Positions 49,901-61,700 of a stretch of DNA of 64,000 nt are shown here, in pieces (positions within the stretch are counted from its first letter, which is position 1; each line of letters begins with the position of its first letter). This stretch comes from Plantago major. Taxonomy: Eukaryota > Streptophyta > Magnoliopsida > Lamiales > Plantaginaceae. The position numbers and the translations under genes were made by a program. The notes beneath the pieces are model-generated. The model saw nothing but the letters and a program-made list of their open reading frames with translations, was not told the origin of the DNA and did no database searches. The stretch is taken from positions 62,001 through 126,000 of the forward strand of contig JAIFAC010000288.1 in NCBI GenBank assembly GCA_026545765.1, in the 5' to 3' direction.

Positions 49901-52900
49901 CGCTTGACATTATCCCACCTTTGATGTGTTGTTTATCTCTCGAGTGGTGTTGTTCGCTTGTTGTTTATCCCACTCCTTTTGTGTATTGTTTAACTCTCAA
50001 GTAGAGTTTTTCGCTTGTTATTTTATTACCCTCCGATGTGTTGTTTAAATCTCAAATCGACTTCTCCATTTGTAATTATCCCACCTTTATTCAGGTTGTT
50101 TAACTCTAGTAGAATTTTACAGTTGTTGTTTATCCCACTCCTTATGTGTGTGGTTTAACTCTCAAGTAGAGTTCTTCGCTTGTGATACTCTTACTCCTTC
50201 TCAGTATTGTTTAAATCTCAATAGACTTCTTCGCTTGACATTATCCCACCTTTGATGTGTTGTTTATCTCGAGTGGTGTTGTTCGCTTGTTGTTTATCCC
50301 ACCCCTTTTGTGTATTGTTTAACTCTCAAGTAGAGTTTTTCGCTTGTTATTTTATTACCCTCCGATGTGTTGTTTAAATCTCAAATCGACTTCTCCATTT
50401 GTAATTATCCCACCTTTATTGTGTTGTTTAACTCTAGTAGAATTTTACATTTGTTGTTTATCCCACTCCTTATGTGTGTGGTTTAACTCTCAAGTAGAGT
50501 TCTTCGCTTGTGATACTCTTACTCCTTCTCTGTATTGTTTAAATCTCAATAGACTTCTTCGCTTGACATTATCCCACTCCTTTGATGTGTTGTTTATCTC
50601 TCGAGTGGTGTTGTTCGCTTGTTGTTTATCCCACTCTTTGTGTATTGTTTAACTCTCAAGTAGAGTTTTCGCTTGTTATTTTATTACCCTCCGATGTGTT
50701 GTTTAAATCTCAAATCGACTTCTCCATTTGTAATTATCCCACCTTTTATCAGGTTGTTTAACTCTCGAGTAGAATTTTACATTTGTTGTTTATCCCACTC
50801 CTTATGTGTGTGGTTTAACTCTCAAGTAGAGTTCTTCGCTTGTGATACTCTTACTCCTTCTCAGTATTGTTTAAATCTCTAATAGATTTCTTCGCTTGAC
50901 ATTATCCCACCCTTTGATGTGTTGTTTATCTCTCGAGTGGTGTTGTTCGCTTGTTGTTTATCCCACTCCTTTTGTGTATTGTTTAACTCTCAAGTAGAGT
51001 TTTTCGCTTGTTATTTTATTACCCTCCGATGTGTTGTTTAAATCTCAAATCGACTTCTCCATTTGTAATTATCCCACCTTTATTGTGTTGTTTAACTCTC
51101 GAGTAGAATTTTACATTTGTTGTTTATCCCACTCTTATGTGTGTGGTTTAACTCTCAAGTAGAGTTCTTCGCTTGTGATACTCTTACCCTTCTCAGGTAT
51201 TGTTTAAATCTCAATAGACTTCTTCGCTTGACATTATCCCACCTTTGATGTGTTGTTTATCTCTCGAGTGGTGTTGTTCGCTTGTTGTTTATCCCACTCC
51301 TTTTGTGTATTGTTTAACTCTCAAGTAGAGTTTTTCGCTTGTTATTTTATTACCTCCGATGTGTTGTTTAAATCTCAAATCGACTTCTCCATTTGTAATT
51401 ATCCCACCTTTATTGTGTTGTTTAACTCTCGGTAGAATTTTACATTTGTTGTTTATCCCACTCCTTATGTGTGGTTTAACTCTCAAGTAGAGTTCTTCGC
51501 TTGTGATACTCTTACCTTTCTCTGTATTGTTTAAATCTCAATAGACTTCTTCGCTTGACATTATCCCACCCTTTGATGTGTTGTTTATCTCTCGAGTGGT
51601 GTTGTTCGCTTGTTGTTTATCCCACCTTTTGTGTATTGTTTAACTCAAGTAGAGTTTTTCGCTTGTTATTTTATTACCCTCCGATGTGTTGTTTAAATCT
51701 CAAATCGACTTCTCCATTTGTAATTATCCCACTCTTTATCAGGTTGTTTAACTCGAGTAGAATTTTACATTTGTTGTTTATCCCACTCCTTATGTGTGTG
51801 GTTTAACTCTCAAGTAGAGTTCTTCGCTTGTGATACTCTTACTCCTTCTGTATTGTTTAAATCTCAATAGACTTCTTCGCTTGACATTATCCCACCTTTG
51901 ATGTGTTGTTTATCTCTCGAGTGGTGTTGTTCGCTTGTTGTTTATCCCACCTTTTGTGTATTGTTTAACTCTCAAGTAGAGTTTTTCGCTTGTTATTTTA
52001 TTACCCTCCGATGTGTTGTTTAAATCTCAAATCGACTTCTCCATTTGTAATTATCCCACCTTTATCAGTGTTGTTTAACTCTCGAGTAGAATTTTACATT
52101 TGTTGTTTATCCCACTCCTTATGTGTGTGGTTTAACTCTCAAGTAGAGTTCTTCGCTTGTGATACTCTTACTCCTTCTCGTATTGTTTAAATCTCTAATA
52201 GACTTCTTCGCTTGACATTATCCCACCTTTGATGTGTTGTTTATCTCTCGAGTGGTGTTGTTCGCTTGTTGTTTATCCCACTCTTTTTGGTATTGTTTAA
52301 CTCTCAAGTAGAGTTTTTCGCTTGTTATTTTATTACCTCCGATGTTGTTTAAATCTCAAATCGACTTCTCCATTTGTAATTATCCCACCTTTATTGTGTT
52401 GTTTAACTCTCGAGTAGAATTTTACATTTGTTGTTTATCCCACTCCTTATGTGTGTGGTTTAACTCTCAAGTAGAGTTCTTCGCTTGTGATACTCTTACT
52501 CCTTCTCAGGTATTGTTTAAATCTCAATAGACTTCTTCGCTTGACATTATCCCACCTTTGATGTGTTGTTTATCTCTCGAGTGGTGTTGTTCGCTTGTTG
52601 TTTATCCCACTTTTGTGTATTGTTTAACTCTCAAGTAGAGTTTTTCGCTTGTTATTTTATTACCCTCCGATGTGTTGTTTAAATCTCAAATCGACTTCTC
52701 CATTTGTAATTATCCCACCTTTATTCAGGTTGTTTAACTCTCGGTAGAATTTTACATTTGTTGTTTATCCCACTCCTTATGTGTGTGGTTTAACTCTCAA
52801 GTAGAGTTCTTCGCTTGTGATACTCTTACTCCTTCTCTGTATTGTTTAAATCTCAATAGACTTCTTCGCTTGACATTATCCCACCTTTGATGTGTTGTTT

Positions 52901-53176
52901 ATCTCTCGAGTGGTGTTGTTCGCTTGTTGTTTATCCCACTCCTTTGTGTATTGTTTAACTCTCAAGTAGAGTTTTTCGTTTGTTATTTTATTACCCCTCC
53001 GATGTGTTGTTTAAATCTCAAATTGACTTCTCCATTTGTAATTATCCCACTCCTTTATTGTGTTGTTTAACTCTCGGGTAGAATTTTACATTTGTTGTTT
53101 ATCCCACTCCTTATGTGTGTGGTTTAACTCTCAAGTAGAGTTCTTCGTTTGTGATACTCTTACTCCTTCTCTGTAT

Positions 53177-53514
53177 TGTTTAAATCTCGAATAGACTTCT
53201 TCGTTTGACATTATCCCACTCCTTTGATGTGTTGTTTATCTCTCGAGTGGTGTTGTTCGTTTGTTGTTTATCCCACTCCTTTTGTGTATTGTTTAACTCT
53301 CAAGTAGAGTTTTTCGTTTGTTATTTTATTACCCCTCCGATGTGTTGTTTAAATCTCAAATTGACTTCTCCATTTGTAATTATCCCACTCATTTATTGTG
53401 TTGTTTAACTCTCAGGTAGAATCTTACAATTGTTGTTTATCCCACTCCTTATGTGTGTGGTTTAACTCTCGAGTAGAGTTCTTCGTTTGTGATACTCTTA
53501 CTCCTTCTCTGTAT
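53177..53514. repeat. Representative clean domain III HOR (338 bp)
   Basis: This is a full-length unit in normal spelling inside domain III. It has B CGAGTGGTGTTGTTCG (57 bp), E with GTTGTTTATCCCAC and F with CGAGTAGAGTTCTTCG. It shows that the domain III HOR type exists at exactly 338 bp with CGTTTG, ATTGAC and CACTCCTTT intact, so the shortened spelling around it is not needed to define the type. Confidence 0.85.
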
Positions 53515-54139
53515 TGTTTAAATCTCGAATAGACTTCTTCGTTTGACATTATCCCACTCCTTTGATGTGTTGTTTATCTCTCGAGTGGTGTTGTTCGTTT
53601 GTTGTTAATCCCACTCCTTTTGCGTATTGTTTAACTCTCAAGTAGAGTTTTTCGTTTGTTATTTTATTACCCCTCCGATGTTTTGTTTAAATCTCAAATC
53701 GATTTCCATTTGTAATTATCCCACCTTTATCAGGTTGTTTAACTCTAGTAGAATTTTACATTTGTTGTTTATCCCACTCTTATGTGTGGTTTAACTCTCA
53801 AGTAGAGTTCTTGTGATACTCTTACCCTTCCTGTATTGTTTAAATCTCAATAGACTTCTTCGTTCGACATTATCCCACCTTTGATGTGTTGTTTATCTCT
53901 CGAGTGGTGTTGTTCGCTTGTTGTTTATCCCACTCCTTTTGTGTATTGTTTAACTCTCAAGTAGAGTTTTCGCTTGTTATTTTATTACCCTCCGATGTGT
54001 TGTTTAAATCTCAAATCGACTTCCATTTGTAATTATCCCACCCTTTATCAGGTTGTTTAACTCTCTAGAATTTTACATTTGTTGTTTATCCCACTCTTAT
54101 GTGTGTGGTTTAACTCTCAAGTAGAGTTCTTCGCTTGTG

Positions 54140-54295
54140 ATACTCCTTCTTGTTTAAATCTCAATGTATTTCTTCGCATGACATTTCCCCCCTTTTGTGT
54201 TTGTTTTCTCTCTTGTTGTTGTTTGGTTGTGTTTTGTATTTATCCTTTTGTGTATTGTTTAACTCTCAAGTAGTTTTCTTTGTTATTTTATTACC
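54140..54295. repeat. Strongly garbled HOR segment
   Basis: The F-A-B-C register is only just recognisable. It reads ATACTCCTTCTTGTTTAAATC, then GCATGACATTTCCCCCC, a TTTGTTTTCTCTCTTGTTG stretch, GTTTGGTTGTGTTTTGTATT and then normal ATCCTTTTGTGTATTG. It is the most divergent part of domain III. It is either a poorly resolved consensus or a local rearrangement; no foreign sequence is recognisable. Confidence 0.7.
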
Positions 54296-57200
54296 CTCCG
54301 ATGTGTTGTTTAAATCTCAAATCGATTTCTCCATTTGTAATTATCCCACTCCTTTATCAGGTTGTTTAACTCTCGAGTAGAATTTTACATTTGTTGTTTA
54401 TCCCACCTTATGTGTGTGGTTTAACTCTCAAGTAGAGTTCTTCGCTTGTGATACTCTTACCTTCTCAGGTATTGTTTAAATCTCAATAGACTTCTTCGCT
54501 TGACATTATCCCACCTTTGATGTGTTGTTTATCTCGAGTGGTGTTGTTCGCTTGTTGTTTATCCCACTCTTTTGTGTATTGTTTAACTCAAGTAGAGTTT
54601 TTCGCTTGTTATTTTATTACCCTCCGATGTGTTGTTTAAATCTCAAATCGACTTCTCCATTTGTAATTATCCCACTCTTTATCAGGTTGTTTAACTCTCG
54701 AGTAGAATTTTACATTTGTTGTTTATCCCACTCCTTATGTGTGTGGTTTAACTCTCAAGTAGAGTTCTTCGCTTGTGATACTCTTACCTTCTCTGTATTG
54801 TTTAAATCTCAATAGACTTCTTCGCTTGACATTATCCCACCTTTGATGTGTTGTTTATCTCTCGAGTGGTGTTGTTCGCTTGTTGTTTATCCCACCTTTT
54901 GTGTATTGTTTAACTCTCAAGTAGAGTTTTTCGCTTGTTATTTTATTACCCTCCGATGTGTTGTTTAAATCTCAAATCGACTTCTCCATTTGTAATTATC
55001 CCACCTTTATCAGGTTGTTTAACTCGAGTAGAATTTTACATTTGTTGTTTATCCCACTCCTTACGTGTGTGGTTAACTCTCAAGTAGAGTTCTTCGCTTG
55101 TGATACTCTTACCTTCTCGTATTGTTTAAATCTCAATAGACTTCTTCGCTTGACATTATCCCACCTTTGATGTGTTGTTTATCTCGAGTGGTGTTGTTCG
55201 TTTGTTGTTTATCCCACTCCTTTTGTGTAATGTTTAACTCTCAAGTAGAGTTTTTCGCTTGTTATATTTTATTACCCTCCGATGTTGTTTAAATCTCAAA
55301 TCGACTTCTCCATTTGTAATTATCCCACCTTTATCAGGTTGTTTAACTCTCGAGTAGAATTTTACATTTGTTGTTTATCCCACTCTTATGTGTGTGGTTT
55401 AACTCTCAAGTAGAGTTCTTCGCTTGTGATACTCTTACTCCTTCTCAGTATTGTTTAAATCTCAATAGACTTCTTCGCTTGACATTATCCCACCTTTGAT
55501 GTGTTGTTTATCTCTCGAGTGGTGTTGTTCGTTTGTTGTTTATCCCACTCTTTTTGTGTATTGTTTAACTCTCAAGTAGAGTTTTTCGCTTGTTATTTTA
55601 TTACCCTCCGATGTGTTGTTTAAATCTCAAATCGACTTCTCCATTTGTAATTATCCCACCTTTATCAGGTTGTTTAACTCTCGAGTAGAATTTTACATTT
55701 GTTGTTTATCCCACTCCTTATGTGTGTGGTTTAACGCTCAAGTAGAGTTCTTCGCTTGTGATACTCTTACCCTTCTCGTATTGTTTAAATCTCAATAGAC
55801 TTCTTCGCTTGACATTATCCCACCTTTGATGTGTTGTTTATCTCTCGAGTGGTGTTGTTCGCTTGTTGTTTATCCCACCTTTTGTGTATTGTTTAACTCT
55901 CAAGTAGAGTTTTTCGCTTGTTATTTTATTACCTCCGATGTGTTGTTTAAATCTCAAATCGACTTCTCCATTTGTAATTATCCCACTCTTTATCAGGTTG
56001 TTTAACTCTCGAGTAGAATTTTACATTTGTTGTTTATCCCACTCTTATGTGTGTGGTTTAACTCTCAAGTAGAGTTCTTCGCTTGTGATACTCTTACCCT
56101 TCCTCAGTATTGTTTAAATCTCAATAGACTTCTTCGCTTGACATTATCCCACCTTTGATGTGTTGTTTATCTCTCGAGTGGTGTTGTTCGCTTGTTGTTT
56201 ATCCCACTCTTTGTGTATTGTTTAACTCTCAAGTAGAGTTTTTCGCTTGTTATTTTATTACCTTTTGTGTTGTTTAAATCTCAAATCGACTTCTCCATTT
56301 GTAATTATCCCACCTTTAGTGTGTTGTTTAACTCTCGAGTAGAATTTTACATTTGTTGTTTATCCCACTCCTTATGTGTGTGGTTTAACTCTCAAATAGA
56401 GTTCTTCGTTTGTGACACTCTTAGTCCTTCTCGTATTGTTTAAATCTCAATAGACTTCTTCGCTTGACATTATCCCACCTTTGATGTGTTGTTTATCTCG
56501 AGTGGTGTTGTTCGCTTGTTGTTTATCCCACTCTTTTGTGTATTGTTTAACTCTCAAGTAGAGTTTTCGCTTGTTATTTTATTACCCTTTTTGTGTTGTT
56601 TAAATCTCAAATCGATTTCCATTTGTAATTATCCCACTCTTTATCAGGTTGTTTAACTCTCGAGTAGAATTTTACATTTGTTGTTTATCCCACTCCTTAT
56701 GTGTGTGGTTTCACGCTCAAGTAGAGTTCTTCGTTTGTGATACTCTTTACTCCTTCTCAGTATTGTTTAAATCTCAATGACTTCTTCGCTTGACATTATC
56801 CCACCTTTGATGTGTTGTTTATCTCTCGAGTGGTGTTGTTCGCTTGTTGTTTATCCCACTCCTTTGTGTATTGTTTAACTCTCAAGTAGAGTTTTTCGCT
56901 TGTTATTTTATTACCCTCCGATGTGTTGTTTAAATCTCAAATCGACTTCTCCATTTGTAATTATCCCACCTTTTATCAGGTTGTTTAACTCTCGAGTAGA
57001 ATTTTACATTTGTTGTTTATCCCACTCCTTATGTGTGTGGTTTAACTCTCAAGTAGAGTTCTTCGCTTGTGAAACTCTTACTTTCTCGTATTGTTTAAAT
57101 CTCAATAGACTTCTTCGCTTGACATTATCCCACCTTTGATGTGTTGTTTATCTCTCGAGTGGTGTTGTTCGCTTGTTGTTTATCCCACCTTTGTGTATTG

Positions 57201-58779
57201 TTTAACTCTCAAGTAGAGTTTTTCGCTTGTTATTTTATTACCCTTTTTGTGTTGTTTAAATCTCAAATCGACTTCTCAATTTGTAATTATCCCACTCCTT
57301 TATTGTGTTGTTTAACTCTCGAGTAGAATTTTACATTTGTTGTTTATCCCACTCCTTATGTGTGTGGTTTAACTCTAAAGTAGAGTTCTTCGTTTGTGAT
57401 ACTCTTACATCTTCTCTGTATTGATTAAATCTATAATTGACTTCTTCGCTTGACATTATCCCACCTTTGATGTGTTGTTTATCTCTCGAGTGGTGTTGTT
57501 CGCTTGTTGTTTATCCCACTCTTTGTGTATTGTTTAACTCTCAAGTAGAGTTTTTCGCTTGTTATTTTATTACCCTTTTGTGTTGTTTAAATCTCAAATC
57601 GACTTCTCCATTTGTAATTATCCCACTCCTTTATCAGGTTGTTTAACTCTCGAGTAGAATTTTACATTTGTTGTTTATCCCACTCCTTATGTGTGTGGTT
57701 TAACTCTCAAGTAGAGTTCTTCGCTTGTGATACTCTTACCCTTCTCTGTATTGTTTAAATCTCAATAGACTTCTTCGCTTGACATTATCCCACCTTTGAT
57801 GTGTTGTTTATCTCTCGAGTGGTGTTGTTCGCTTGTTGTTTATCCCACTCTTTTGTGTATTGTTTAACTCTCAAGTAGAGTTTTTCGCTTGTTATTTTAT
57901 TACCTTTTTTTGTGTTGTTTAAATCTCAAATCGACTTCTCCATTTGTAATTATCCCACCCTTTATTGTGTTGTTTAACTCTCGAGTAGAATTTTACATTT
58001 GTTGTTTATCCCACTCTATGTGTGTGGTTTAACTCTCAAGTAGAGTTCTTCGCTTGTGATACTCTTACCTTCTCCTGTATTGTTTAAATCTCTAATAGAC
58101 TTCTTCGCTTGACATTATCCCACCCTTTGATGTGTTGTTTATCTCGAGTGGTGTTGTTCGCTTGTTGTTTATCCCACTCTTTGTGTATTGTTTAACTCTC
58201 AAGTAGAGTTTTTCGCTTGTTATTTTATTACCTTTTTGTGTTGTTTAAATCTCAAATCGACTTCTCCATTTGTAATTATCCCACTTTTATCAGTTGTTTA
58301 ACTCTCGTAGAATTTTACATTTGTTGTTTATCCCACTCTTATGTGTGGTTTAACTCTCAAGTAGAGTTCTTCGCTTGTGATACTCTTTACTCCTTCTCTG
58401 TATTGTTTAAATCTCAATAGACTTCTTCGCTTGACATTATCCCACCTTTGATGTGTTGTTTATCTCGAGTGGTGTTGTTCGCTTGTTGTTTATCCCACTT
58501 TTTGTGTATTGTTTAACTCAAGTAGTTCTTCGCTTGTTATTTTATTACCCTCCTTTGTGTTGTTTAAATCTCAAATCGACTTCTCCATTTGTAATTATCC
58601 CACCTTTATTGTGTTGTTTAACTCTAGTAGAATTTTACATTTGTTGTTTATCCCACTCCTTATGTGTGTGGTTTAACTCTCAAGTAGAGTTCTTCGCTTG
58701 TGATACTTTACTCCTTCTCAGTATTGTTTAAATCTCAATAGACTTCTTCGCTTGACATTATCCCACCTTTGATGTGTTG

Positions 58780-61700
58780 TTTATCTCTCAGTGGTGTTGT
58801 TCATTTGTTGTTTATCCCACTTTTTGTGTATTGTTTAACTCTCAAGTAGAGTTCTTTCGCTTGTTACTTTATTACTCCTTTTTGTATTGTTTAAATCTCA
58901 AATCGACTTCTCCATTTGTAATTATCCCACCTTTATTGTGTTGTTTAACTCGAGTAGAATTTTACATTTGTTGTTTATCCCACTCCTTATTTGTGTGGTT
59001 TAACTCTCAAGTAGAGTTCTTCGTTTGTGATACTCTTACCTTCCTTCAGTATTGTTTAAATCTCAATAGACTTCTTCGCTTGACATTATCCCACCTTTGA
59101 TGTGTTGTTTATCTCTCGAGTGGTGTTGTTCGCTTGTTGTTTATCCCACTCCTTTGTGTATTGTTTAACTCTCAAGTAGAGTTTTTCGCTTGTGATACTT
59201 TACTCCTTTTTTGTATTGTTAAATCTCAAATCGATTTCTCCATTTGTAATTATCCCACCTTTATCAGGTTGTTTAACTCTCGAGTAGAATTTTACATTTG
59301 TTGTTTATCCCACTCCTTATGTGTGTGGATTAACTCTCAAGTAGAGTTCTTCGTTTGTGATACTCTTACTCCTTCTCTGTATTGTTTAAATCTCAATAGA
59401 CTTCTTCGCTTGACATTATCCCACCTTTGATGTGTTGTTTATCTCGAGTGGTGTTGTTCGCTTGTTGTTTATCCCACTCCTTTTGTGTATTGTTTAACTC
59501 TCAAGTAGAGTTCTTCGCTTGTTATACTATTACCCTTTTTGTATTGTTTAAATCTCAAATCGACTTCTCCATTTGTAATTATCCCACCTTTATCAGGTTG
59601 TTTAACTCGAGTAGAATTTTACATTTGTTGTTTATCCCACTCTTATGTGTGTGGTTTAACTCTCAAGTAGAGTTCTTCGCTTGTGATACTCTTTACTCCT
59701 TCTCAGTATTGTTTAAATCTCAATAGACTTTCGCTTTGACATTATCCCACCCTTTGATGTGTTGTTTATCTCTCGAGTGGTGTTGTTCATTTATTGTTTA
59801 TCCCACTTTTGTGTATTGTTTAACTCTCAAGTAGAGTTTTTCGCTTGTTATACTATTACCCTCCGATGTGTTGTTTAAATCTCAAATCGACTTCTCCATT
59901 TGTAATTATCCCACCCTTTATCAGGTTGTTTAACTCTGAGTAGAATTTTACATTTGTTGTTTATCCCACTTTATGTGTGTGGTTTAACTCTCAAGTAGTT
60001 CTTCGCTTGTGATACTCTTACTCCTTCTCTGTATTGTTTAAATCTCAATAGACTTCTTCGCTTGACATTATCCCACCTTTGATGTGTTGTTTATCTCTCG
60101 AGTGGTGTTGTTCATTTGTTGTTTATCCCACTCCTTTGTGTATTGTTTAACTCTCAAGTAGAGTTCTTCGCTTGATACTATTACTTTTTACCCTGTGTTG
60201 TTTAAATCTCAAATCGACTTCTCCATTTGTAATTATCCCACCTTTATTGTGTTGTTTAACTCGAGTAGAATTTTACATTTGTTGTTTATCCCACTTTATG
60301 TGTGGTTTAACTCTCAAGTAGAGTTCTTCGCTTGTGATACTCTTACTCCTTCCTGTATTGTTTAAATCTCAATAGACTTCTTCGCTTGACATTATCCCAC
60401 CTTTGATGTGTTGTTTATCTCTCGAGTGGTGTTGTTCATTTGTTGTTTATCCCACTCCTTTGTGTATTGTTTAACTCAAGTAGAGTTCTTCGCTTGTGAT
60501 ACTTTATTACCTCCTTTTGTATTGTTTAAATCTCAAATCGACTTCCATTTGTAATTATCCCACCCTTTATCAGGTTGTTTAACTCTCGAGTAGAATTTTA
60601 CATTTGTTGTTTATCCCAATTCTTATGTGTGTGGTTTACTCTCAAGTAGAGTTCTTCGCTTGTGATACTCTTACCCTTCTCTGTATTGTTTAAATCTCGA
60701 ATAGACTTCTTCGTTTGACATTATCCCACTCCTTTGATGTGTTGTTTATCTCTCAAGTGGTGTTGTTCATTTGTTGTTTATCCCACTCCTTATGTGTATT
60801 GTTTAATTCTCAAGTAGATTTCTTCGTTTGTGATACTCCTACTCCTTTTATGTATTGTTAAAATCTCAAATTGACTTCTCCATTTGTAATTATCCGACTC
60901 TTTATCAGGTTGTTTAACTCTCGAGTAGAATTTTACATTTGTTGTTTATCCCACTCGTTATGTTTGTGGTTTAACTCTCAAGTAGGGTTCTTCGTTTGTG
61001 ATACTCTTACTACTTCTGTGCATTGTTTAAATCTCAATAGACTTCTTCGCTTGACATTATCCCACCCTTTGATGTGTTGTTTATCTCTCGAGTGGTGTTG
61101 TTCATTTGTTGTTTATCCCACTCCTTTTGTGTATTGTTTAACTCTCAAGTAGAGTTCTTCGTTTGTGATACTCTTTTATTACCTTTTGTATTGTTTAAAT
61201 CTCAAATCGACTTCTCCATTTGTAATTATCCCACCTTTATCAGGTTGTTTAACTCTCGAGTAGAATTTTACATTTGTTGTTTATCCCACCTTATGTGTGT
61301 GGTTTAACTCTCAAGTAGAGTTCTTCGCTTGTGATACTCTTACCTTTCCTGTATTGTTTAAATCTCAATAGACTTCTTCGCTTGACATTATCCCACCCTT
61401 TGATGTGTTGTTTATCTCTCGAGTGGTGTTGTTCGCTTGTTGTTTATCCCACCTTTTGTGTATTGTTTAACTCTCAAGTAGTTCTTCGCTTGTTATACTA
61501 TTACTCCTTTTGTATTGTTTAAATCTCAAATCGACTTCTCCATTTGTAATTATCCCACCTTTATCAGGTTGTTTAACTCTCGAGTAGAATTTTACATTTG
61601 TTGTTTATCCCACTCCTTATGTGTGGTTTAACTCTCAAGTAGAGTTCTTCGCTTGTGATACTTTACCCTTCCGTGTATTGTTTAAATCTCAATAGACTTC

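Larger units (their letters stand above)
26942..56110. repeat. Domain III: mosaic HOR type, mostly degraded spelling
   Basis: The HOR order A-F is kept, but B reads CGAGTGGTGTTGTTCG, E reads GTAGAATTTTACATTTG followed by TTGTTTATCCCAC, and F reads CAAGTAGAGTTC. These combine traits of the two HOR subtypes of domain II. Most units are shortened to about 325-331 bp by small indels (CACTCCTTT to CACCTTT, TACCCCTCCG to TACCCTCCG, CTCGAATAG to CTCAATAG) and carry CGCTTG and ATCGAC instead of CGTTTG and ATTGAC. Patches of full-length normal spelling interrupt it, for example about 31,270-32,680, 36,270-37,270, 39,840-41,020, 44,190-45,140 and 52,970-53,690. No gene is present. Confidence 0.88.

Noticed and set aside
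26942..56110. RIP or methylcytosine deamination as the cause of the domain III changes
   Set aside because: If domains I-II are taken as reference, the changes are T-to-C plus indels, opposite to deamination. The reverse reading (domain III ancestral, ATCGAC decaying to ATTGAC) could fit the CG site but not the simultaneous indels or the sharp on/off patches.
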